Positions 1-4,970 of a DNA stretch of 5,653 bases are shown here, one piece after another (position 1 is the stretch's first letter; each line of letters begins with the position of its first letter). The stretch is from a bacterium. GTDB lineage: Bacteria; Armatimonadota; Chthonomonadetes; Chthonomonadales; Chthonomonadaceae. The notes under the pieces were generated by a model, which saw nothing but the letters and a program-made list of their open reading frames with translations, searched no databases and was not told the origin of the DNA. The translations under genes were made by a program, and so were the position numbers. The stretch covers positions 7,470 through 13,122 of the forward strand of contig JAJZFK010000157.1 of the NCBI GenBank assembly GCA_021805405.1, given 5' to 3'.

Positions 1-1097
1 ACGCAAATGGAAACTACAGCTTTACTTCTACCACAAGCGGGCATAACTACATTGTAGAAGCAAGCAAAACTGTTACCTCCTCCGCGGGCACACCTACCAC
101 GCTGCAACTGGGTACCTATGTGCATGTAGCAGCAACCACACCCGTATCAGAACCCGTCGATCAGGAAACCACAGTGGCGAGCAGTTATGTTCTGCAACAG
201 ATCTCTTCTAATGTGGTTACTCCTGGCGAAGACCTATCATCACTTGATCAAAACTTCCAGTCGACGATCGCCGCACAGGTTGCCGCTGGAACTGCACCGC
301 CAATTGACCTGACGAAGCATATCGACCAGCACCAAACCGAAGTCGCAAGTGTAGAGACGGAAGCCGCCAAATCGATTGCCAGCCTTACTTTTGTTAGCAA
401 AGACCCATGGGCCACTGGCTCAACCGACGGCAATGACACCAACAGTGGCAACTCCTCAAGCGCCCATGGCCTTGTCGAGATGGTTTCTGATACTGCATCC
501 AAAACCATTCACGCTGTGCTGGTCATCACAGATTCGAACTGGAATGTAACCGACGCCGACCAGGTAATCGCCGATATCGCCCCAGACGGTACATTCTCTG
601 GCGGTAGCACAGACGGACTGTACACATTAACAGGTTCTATTGACGGAAATGAGGCTCACGGAACATGGACTGCAGTCGCCTCCACGACGTCCGGACACTG
701 GGAGGCAAATGCCAGTAACGGCTCTGATGGTGGTGGTAAAAGTATGGCGGCAATCGGCACCTTCACAACAAATGCCAACACCGCGCCATCCATTAGCGGT
801 ACTGGCGGCGTCTTCGTAATGCCTGATGGTCGTTCAGTCACATTCATTCAGGATGGCTCATCCAAAGTAGCACACACTGCAGGAACAGTCGTTGCGCTTG
901 GCACCGCAACCGTTACAACGGGAACAGTAACCATAACGAATGTGTGGCCGGCTGCAACAGGTGGCACACCAGGTGGCACATTTACAATTAACACTACTAC
1001 GGGTTCATCAGTAGTTACTGGTACATTCACCTTAAGCGGTCTTGCCACTGGTAATGAGTTTAACAATACGGGTACGTTTACCGGCACCGGATACTAG
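1..1097 (+). CDS. Exported beta-rich protein with carboxypeptidase-regulatory-like repeat (C-terminal part; 5' end outside window)
   Basis: The frame is open from position 3 to the TAG at 1095-1097, giving 364 residues. The GTG at 120 is only an internal codon. Fragment residues 1-40, beginning ANGNYSFTSTTSGHNYIVEA, look like the end of a carboxypeptidase-regulatory-like or similar beta-sandwich (the typical D-x-x-G-x-Y-x-F strand). Residues about 57-130 are predicted helical and rich in Ala, Gln and Glu. A Ser/Gly/Asn/Asp linker follows at about 139-154, and the rest is Thr/Gly-rich and beta-prone. A motif of the form [YF]TL[TS]G-x3-GNE-(x)-GT[WF]T occurs at about residues 207-224 and again at 342-361. 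The fragment has no cysteine, one arginine and many acidic residues, which suits an exported or surface protein. A signal peptide would lie upstream of the window. I do not recognise a function. It is the last gene of its transcript, since a strong terminator follows 26 bp after the stop. That it is a real gene is nearly certain; the domain naming is tentative. Confidence 0.85.
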   Translation, partial: ANGNYSFTSTTSGHNYIVEASKTVTSSAGTPTTLQLGTYVHVAATTPVSEPVDQETTVASSYVLQQISSNVVTPGEDLSSLDQNFQSTIAAQVAAGTAPPIDLTKHIDQHQTEVASVETEAAKSIASLTFVSKDPWATGSTDGNDTNSGNSSSAHGLVEMVSDTASKTIHAVLVITDSNWNVTDADQVIADIAPDGTFSGGSTDGLYTLTGSIDGNEAHGTWTAVASTTSGHWEANASNGSDGGGKSMAAIGTFTTNANTAPSISGTGGVFVMPDGRSVTFIQDGSSKVAHTAGTVVALGTATVTTGTVTITNVWPAATGGTPGGTFTINTTTGSSVVTGTFTLSGLATGNEFNNTGTFTGTGY

Positions 1098-1122
1098 ATC
1101 AAACGGGTGTGTTAGTATTCCA

Positions 1123-1158
1123 CCGGCGTGCAGATCTCTCTGCACGCCGGTTTTGTTT
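1123..1158 (+). terminator. Intrinsic terminator of the exported-protein gene
   Basis: A perfect 12-bp inverted repeat (CCGGCGTGCAGA at 1123-1134, TCTGCACGCCGG at 1139-1150) with a four-base TCTC loop is followed at once by TTTTGTTT (1151-1158). It begins 26 bp after the + strand stop codon. The GC-rich stem with a T tract on the + strand makes the direction clear. The opposite strand has no T tract next to the stem, so it should act mainly on rightward transcripts. Confidence 0.93.
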
Positions 1159-1200
1159 ATGCCTAAGCCTACTTAATTCCTGCCACGCGCCAATCGGTCT

Positions 1201-1255
1201 TACCACTACCGAGGCGTGTGGTATTTAGTAGCACACGCCGTATTGCTGCCTCGGT
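1201..1255. repeat. Nested, mutually exclusive inverted repeats
   Basis: Three pairings compete here. ACCGAGGC (1208-1215) is complementary to GCCTCGGT (1248-1255). GGCGTGTG (1213-1220) is complementary to CACACGCC (1232-1239). TACCAC (1201-1206) is complementary to GTGGTA (1218-1223). The first two can nearly stack into one long hairpin, sharing only 1213-1215, while the third excludes the second. No T tract follows on either strand, so this is not a standard terminator. The role is unknown. It may be decayed terminator sequence or part of an untranslated RNA structure. Confidence 0.5.
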
Positions 1256-1340
1256 TACTCTCTGTTTCCGGCTCCGCTCACCCCCTCATTCCACTCGAGA
1301 TAAATCTCCGGCCACTGCCTAATATTCTCCATGGTCAATT

Positions 1341-1367
1341 CCAACGTGATGTTAGTACATCCGTTGG
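1341..1367. repeat. Bulged 11-bp hairpin between the convergent genes
   Basis: CCAACG (1341-1346) pairs with CGTTGG (1362-1367), and GATGT (1348-1352) with ACATC (1357-1361), leaving one unpaired base (T1347) and a TAGT loop. For leftward transcripts it lies just beyond the T tract of the pnt terminator, so the two hairpins are in tandem. No T tract follows it on either strand. It could back up termination or protect an RNA 3' end; the sequence does not decide. Confidence 0.55.
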
Positions 1368-1368
1368 T

Positions 1369-1405
1369 GACAAATAAGAGGGCCAGGCTGTTGCCAGCCT
1401 GGCCC
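1369..1405 (-). terminator. Intrinsic terminator of the pnt operon
   Basis: Read leftward, an 11-bp perfect GC-rich stem (1395-1405 with 1380-1390, arms GGGCCAGGCTG and its complement) closes on a four-base loop and is followed by the T-rich run CTCTTATTTG (1380-1371). It starts 29 bp beyond the pntB stop codon. The T tract is interrupted, so termination may be less than complete. The + strand side has no T tract. Confidence 0.85.
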
Positions 1406-1434
1406 TGTAGCGAGGTAAACGGTTGGGTACTATC

Positions 1435-2850
1435 TTAGTGGTTTTCAGCAATGGCCTTAACCATGTCACCAACAAAAGTCTTGGCGTCCCCAAACAGCAT
1501 GAGCGTCTTATCCATAAAATAGAGTTCATTGTCGATCCCTGCAAATCCTGAGTTCATACTCCTCTTGATCACCATTACGGAGCTTGCCTTATCAACATCA
1601 ATGATAGGCATACCGTAAATCGGGCTGGATTTGTCGTGGCGCGCTGCCGGGTTTGTAACATCGTTGGCACCAATGATGAGGGCAACGTCGGTGCGCGGTA
1701 ACTCCGGGTTAATGTCATCCATTTCATAAAGTTGGTCGTAGGGAATGTCGGCCTCCGCAAGCAGCACGTTCATATGGCCAGGCATTCTGCCGGCGACCGG
1801 ATGAATGCCAAACTTTACGTCTACGCCCTTTTTGGTTAGAGCGTCGTAAAGCTCACGTACCTTGTGCTGAGCCTGCGCAACCGCCATACCGTACCCAGGT
1901 ACGATCACTACGCTAGAACAGGACTGTAGTATCTCGGCAGCCTCCTCTGCCTGCGCGCTGCGAACACTGCGTTGCTCCTTCGCGTCTGGCCCCTTTGCCA
2001 CCACCTGGCCAAAAGCACCAAATAGCACGTTTGTAAACGATCTGTTCATCGCCTTGCACATGATTACGGAAAGGATAAAGCCCGAAGCACCGTCTAGCGT
2101 ACCGGCGATTATGAGCATCTTGTTGTTAAGGACAAAGCCCATAGCGGACGCAGACAGGCCGGCGTAAGAGTTTAGCAGTGCTATAACAGTTGGCATATCT
2201 GCACCGCCAATTGGCAGAATAAGCAGAACGCCAAATATCATGGCCATAACGGCAAAGGGGAGGAAGAGCGCCGTTTGGCTGGGATCTACCGTAAGCCACA
2301 CACCCAGCAATATAGCGATACCAAGCAGGATGAAGTTGATTACGTTCTGCCCCTTATACGTCATAGGGCGTGTAGGAATGAGTTCCTGCAGTTTGGCAAC
2401 CGCCATAAGGCTGCCAGTAAACGTGAGGAAGCCCAACAGCACCTCAAGGCAGAGCACACCTACGTTGAAGTGTGTAAGCTTCTCAGGCTCACGGGCATGC
2501 CACAGGAAAAACTCGGCGACACCCACGCAGCCAACCGCAAGGCCGCCAAACGAGTGCGACAACGCTGTTCGTTGCGGCACCGCAGTCATGGGTGTAAGCA
2601 CCGCGATTGGCACGCCAACGGCAGTACCCAGTAAAAGAGTGATGATGATCCACTTGAAGGACTCGATGCTCGGCAGGACAAGTGTTCCGGCAATAGCGAC
2701 AGCCATCCCCAGCTCACCGGCTAATACGCCGCGCCTAGCTGTTGAAGGACCATTGAGCCATTTTAACGAAAGAATGAACAGTACCGCTGCAACAAGGTAA
2801 GTGATAGATGTAAATATCGGCAGACTATTGCTTAGCTGGTGAATTGGCAT
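1435..2850 (-). CDS. pntB: NAD(P)+ transhydrogenase subunit beta (membrane domain II + NADP(H)-binding domain III)
   Basis: This subunit carries most of the proton channel and binds NADP(H) in the proton-translocating transhydrogenase of the cytoplasmic membrane. With the ATG at 2848-2850 it is 471 residues, close to E. coli PntB (about 462). An upstream in-frame GTG at 2910 would add 20 residues with no family resemblance. Residues about 14-275 form the multi-helix membrane domain. They include the LSHSFGGLA segment, whose His99 matches the E. coli proton-channel His91, and GADMP...ALLNSYAG, whose Asn227 matches Asn222. SVIMCKAMNRSF closes the domain. Domain III has the nucleotide fingerprint GYGMAV (319-324), FGIHPVAGRMPGHMNVLLAEA, the GAND motif (Asp397) and KRSMNSGFAG (Lys429-Arg430). 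These equivalences are by eye from known family members. All key residues are present. No Shine-Dalgarno precedes the start, which overlaps pntAB by 26 bp, so translational coupling is likely. Confidence 0.97.
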   Translation of the reverse strand: MPIHQLSNSLPIFTSITYLVAAVLFILSLKWLNGPSTARRGVLAGELGMAVAIAGTLVLPSIESFKWIIITLLLGTAVGVPIAVLTPMTAVPQRTALSHSFGGLAVGCVGVAEFFLWHAREPEKLTHFNVGVLCLEVLLGFLTFTGSLMAVAKLQELIPTRPMTYKGQNVINFILLGIAILLGVWLTVDPSQTALFLPFAVMAMIFGVLLILPIGGADMPTVIALLNSYAGLSASAMGFVLNNKMLIIAGTLDGASGFILSVIMCKAMNRSFTNVLFGAFGQVVAKGPDAKEQRSVRSAQAEEAAEILQSCSSVVIVPGYGMAVAQAQHKVRELYDALTKKGVDVKFGIHPVAGRMPGHMNVLLAEADIPYDQLYEMDDINPELPRTDVALIIGANDVTNPAARHDKSSPIYGMPIIDVDKASSVMVIKRSMNSGFAGIDNELYFMDKTLMLFGDAKTFVGDMVKAIAENH

Positions 2851-3139
2851 TTTGTTTTGGCTCGCGTTTCTTGAACATCTTGAGAATACGGTCGGTAAGA
2901 AGGAATCCACTTACAACGTTCGTCATAGAGGCGAATACGGCCACTGCGCCCAACACCGTGCTTAAGGTATTGGCCTGCTCCCCAAGGAGAACTATCGATC
3001 CCACAAGGCTGATAGCTGAGATAGCATTGGTAAGCGACATGAGTGGCGTATGAAGCAACGGGGATACTCGCCTGATGATTTCAAGGCCCAAAAACGTTGC
3101 AAGAACAAATATGTAAAGGTTCTCGATTATAGAGGACAT
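2825..3139 (-). CDS. pntAB: NAD(P)+ transhydrogenase subunit alpha part 2 (membrane)
   Basis: This is a 104-residue membrane subunit equivalent to the C-terminal transmembrane part of the fused E. coli PntA; here alpha is split, as in Rhodospirillum rubrum. Three hydrophobic segments are visible at about residues 7-23, 38-54 and 59-82. The family signature VSPLLHTPLMSLTNAISAI lies at 25-43, between the first and second. The C-terminus carries GFLLTDRILKMFKKRE and a short polar tail. The ATG directly follows the pntAA stop (TGAATG, no gap). It has a strong GAAGGAG at 3146-3152, inside the end of pntAA, six bases from the start. The 3' end overlaps the start of pntB. It joins PntB in forming the proton-conducting domain II. 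Confidence 0.96.
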   Translation of the reverse strand: MSSIIENLYIFVLATFLGLEIIRRVSPLLHTPLMSLTNAISAISLVGSIVLLGEQANTLSTVLGAVAVFASMTNVVSGFLLTDRILKMFKKREPKQNANSPAKQ

Positions 3140-4324
3140 TCAGTTCTCCTTCTGCGCCTGCGCCGCAGGCGGTGCTATACCCAAACGTTCACCCACACGA
3201 GCATTCGTGATAGCGCCTTTGTGAGTAAGCATCGTTTCACGAATGATTTCGTCCTCAAGATCTATAAGCAGTTCGCCCTTCTTGATCATGTTAAGAAGGA
3301 ACGTAGAGATATTCTTGCTGAACAGGCGGCTGGCATGTACGGGAACCGTAGATGCCAGGTTGAGGGGCCCTATCACCATTACACCGTTGTGCAAAATAGA
3401 CTGGCCCGGCACTGTTAGTTCACAGTTGCCACCGCGCTCTGCAGCGATATCTACCACTACAGAACCAGGCTGCATGCGCTCCACCATGGCTGTTGAAACC
3501 AGTACCGGGGCCTTTTGGCCAGGTACCGCCGCCGTTGTGATGACGATATCACTTTCCGAGACAACCTGGGTTAAGAGTTCTGCCTGCTTAGCGTAAAAGG
3601 CAGCATCCATTGCTTTTGCGTAACCACCGGCATCCTGTGACTGTTCGGTAGGTATAGGTAGTTCCACAGCGCGGGCACCCAGGCTCTCAATCTGCTCCTT
3701 GGCTGCCGGACGAACGTCGTAACCGCTAACCACTGCACCCATTCGACGGGCAGTTGCGATGGCCTGTAGTCCTGCCACGCCAGCCCCCATTACCAGCACC
3801 TTTGCGGGCGTAATGGTACCGGCAGCAGTCATGAGCATTGGCATGATCTTGGGAAGTGAACTTGCGCCTAGCAGAACAGCGCAGTAGCCAGCGAGGTTCG
3901 CTTGTGAGGAGAGAACATCCATGGCTTGAGCGCGTGATATACGCGGTACCATGTCTAATGCAAAGGCGGTAATGCCTTTGGTCATCGCATCCTTTAGTGG
4001 CTCTGGGGATGCCAGGGCATCCACCACTGCAACCAGTAGCTGATCCTGATGCATCGCGTCCAGGTCGGTCCTCCAGCCTTCAGGGTTTGCACCCAGGCCT
4101 CTAACCTGAACCAGTATGTCCGCGTTGGTTAGCAGCTCTGCCCTGGTAGCAACAATTGTCGCACCAGCCTCCGTATACGCGTTGTCCGATACGCCGCTTC
4201 CAACGCCTGCCCCGGACTCAACCAGCACATCGGCACCAGCTTTTTTAAGTGGGGCCACAGCCGCGGGGACGAGGGCAACGCGTCGCTCGGTAGCGTAGGT
4301 TTCTTTCGGCACTCCGATTCGCAT
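3140..4324 (-). CDS. pntAA: NAD(P)+ transhydrogenase subunit alpha part 1 (NAD(H)-binding domain I)
   Basis: This is the peripheral, cytoplasmic subunit that binds NADH and passes hydride to NADP+ held on PntB. It is 394 residues, typical for the split form. The N-terminus MRIGVPKE...ERRVALVP is the AlaDh/PNT N-domain signature. The segment MVPRISRAQAMDVLSSQAN (125-143) holds Arg128, Gln133, Asp136 and Ser139, matching Arg127, Gln132, Asp135 and Ser138 of R. rubrum domain I, known to act in hydride transfer. The Rossmann fingerprint GAGVAGLQA (180-188) is followed by YDVR with Asp203 at the end of the second strand, fitting NAD(H). VDIAAERGGNCELT (291-304) is also typical. Alanine dehydrogenase is the nearest alternative, but the downstream pntAB-pntB and the RAQAMD loop exclude it. 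The start is an ATG with GAAGGAG (4331-4337) six bases upstream. It is the first gene of the operon, after 646 bp without a gene. Confidence 0.97.
   Translation of the reverse strand: MRIGVPKETYATERRVALVPAAVAPLKKAGADVLVESGAGVGSGVSDNAYTEAGATIVATRAELLTNADILVQVRGLGANPEGWRTDLDAMHQDQLLVAVVDALASPEPLKDAMTKGITAFALDMVPRISRAQAMDVLSSQANLAGYCAVLLGASSLPKIMPMLMTAAGTITPAKVLVMGAGVAGLQAIATARRMGAVVSGYDVRPAAKEQIESLGARAVELPIPTEQSQDAGGYAKAMDAAFYAKQAELLTQVVSESDIVITTAAVPGQKAPVLVSTAMVERMQPGSVVVDIAAERGGNCELTVPGQSILHNGVMVIGPLNLASTVPVHASRLFSKNISTFLLNMIKKGELLIDLEDEIIRETMLTHKGAITNARVGERLGIAPPAAQAQKEN
3146..3152 (-). promoter_or_regulatory. Shine-Dalgarno of pntAB, inside pntAA
   Basis: GAAGGAG on the - strand stands six bases before the pntAB ATG and is read through as the last codons of pntAA. 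It fixes the pntAB start. The motif and the six-base spacing are the same as at pntAA. Confidence 0.9.
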
Positions 4325-4330
4325 GTCGGA

Positions 4331-4337
4331 CTCCTTC
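4331..4337 (-). promoter_or_regulatory. Shine-Dalgarno of pntAA
   Basis: GAAGGAG on the - strand lies six bases before the ATG at 4322-4324 and fixes the start. Its first two bases (4336-4337) are also the end of one arm of the leader inverted repeat 4336-4398. Confidence 0.92.
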
Positions 4338-4398
4338 GTTTAAGAGCTCGATTCGGTAAGTGTAGTGGTGTTCAATAAGAACCCGCTCTTATAAACGA
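4336..4398 (-). repeat. Inverted repeat in the pnt leader, touching the ribosome binding site
   Basis: TCGTTTAAGAGC (4336-4347) is the exact complement of GCTCTT-AAACGA (4385-4390 and 4393-4398), interrupted only by a two-base AT bulge. This gives 12 bp in two helices of six around a 37-base loop. Inside the loop is a smaller GTTC-AATAA-GAAC pairing (4370-4382). If the pnt transcript starts above 4398, the leader RNA would fold with this stem ending inside the Shine-Dalgarno. If it starts below about 4385, only one arm is transcribed and the repeat could act as paired DNA sites instead. The sequence shows the repeat; any role is inferred. Confidence 0.5.
4388..4393 (-). promoter_or_regulatory. 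Candidate -10 box of the pnt operon
   Basis: TATAAG on the - strand matches five of six bases of TATAAT and would place the start of transcription near 4381, about 57 bases before the pntAA ATG. The -35 position holds only a weak match (CTGCCT with a 16-base spacer). It lies inside one arm of the leader inverted repeat. A housekeeping sigma factor of the usual type is assumed. Confidence 0.3.
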
Positions 4399-4399
4399 G

Positions 4400-4410
4400 T
4401 GTACCGTACA
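4400..4410. repeat. Small palindrome TGTAC-C-GTACA next to the candidate pnt promoter
   Basis: This is a perfect 5-bp inverted repeat around one base, just upstream of the candidate -10 in the sense of pnt transcription. Operators often look like this, but one such palindrome is expected by chance in a few hundred bases, so support is weak. Confidence 0.2.
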
Positions 4411-4542
4411 GGCAGTTATTGCACATCCTACTAACGGCGTATGCACTAACGAAATCTTTTAATCACAAATGTAACAGTGAGTTTTAAGTTAAAGTTTGCA
4501 CTAATTGGCGAATTTTAATGCGCTAGACAACAAATCCGATGC

Positions 4543-4593
4543 AAGTGGGTATTTCAAACCGGCTATGGGATGCCAAGTGGTGCGATAAAGTGG
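4543..4593. repeat. Three AAGTGG hexamers in 51 bp
   Basis: AAGTGG occurs at 4543-4548, 4575-4580 and 4588-4593, all in the same orientation. The first two sit in a longer near-repeat (GATGC-AAGTGG at 4538-4548, GATGCCAAGTGG at 4569-4580). Centre spacings are 32 and 13 bp, so they are not a regular array. They could be binding sites for a regulator or chance. Confidence 0.25.
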
Positions 4594-4970
4594 CAAATGT
4601 TTTTGGAAATGATGACTGTTATGCGTTAGGTTGAGAGGCACTGTTGCATTTAGCTAACAAATTCGCATACGCGGTTGTTGAGTGAATTGTCTATCGTTAC
4701 CCGGTTCCGCACTGCCTTCCAATTCGTCCAGATGGATAGCAGCTAATAATAGCGTTTGTATTTTGCGAACTCGTTATCAATGTTGCACTCGTGGTCACTT
4801 TACCAGCTAGGCGCGTTGGCGACAACCTTGAAAGTGAAATGGTTTTCACAGCATTCCATACTTAGGACGCAGGCTAACGCCAGCTTGTGTGCTAGTTTAG
4901 CTGCGACAGCGGTTTTTTGCGCGTGGTTTTGGGCATGTACTGTTATAGGCGGTCGAAGCGTTTCTGCTGG

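Larger units (their letters stand above)
4399..4970. other. Long gap without a convincing gene
   Basis: Between the pnt leader and the oxidase stop codon I find no reading frame with both a credible start and a recognisable product, no tRNA-like cloverleaf and no clear terminator. The stretch looks richer in A and T than the genes on either side. It holds two ACTAACG copies 15 bp apart (4430-4436, 4445-4451), three AAGTGG hexamers (4543-4593), an imperfect palindrome around 4508-4523 and a T6 run at 4913-4918. It may carry distal control sites of pnt, an untranslated RNA or the remains of a gene. Confidence 0.5.

Noticed and set aside
120..122. GTG as the start of the left-hand + strand gene
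   Set aside because: The same frame is open back to position 3 and encodes a recognisable beta-sandwich strand pattern there, so the gene begins outside the window.
2240..2800. + strand reading frame of 186 codons opposite pntB
   Set aside because: It lies antisense to the well-conserved pntB membrane domain, has no recognisable product, and its Arg/Ser/Thr/Pro-rich composition is what a complement frame would give.
2851..2910. Longer pntB starting at GTG 2908-2910
   Set aside because: The extra 20 residues are polar, unlike the known N-terminus, and lie entirely inside pntAB. No ribosome binding site precedes the GTG. The ATG at 2848-2850 gives the family length.
3050..3596. + strand reading frames opposite pntAA and pntAB
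   Set aside because: They are antisense to conserved coding sequence, with no ribosome binding site or family resemblance.
4455..4480. Rex or CRP/FNR-type operator upstream of pnt
   Set aside because: On the - strand there is only a single TTGTGA half-site, and the TCAC-N10-GTGA pair has 4-bp arms in the wrong orientation. Neither reaches a usable match.
4621..4690. Integron attC-like site (GTTAGGT and nearby AGCTAAC)
   Set aside because: The two cores are not complementary in the required way, the inverse core does not fit RYYYAAC, and no imperfect hairpin of attC type joins them. No cassette or integrase is seen.
4881..4918. Possible + strand terminator (short stem GCTG-CGA-CAGC then T6)
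   Set aside because: The stem is only four base pairs with unpaired GG before the T run, and there is no + strand gene for it to end.
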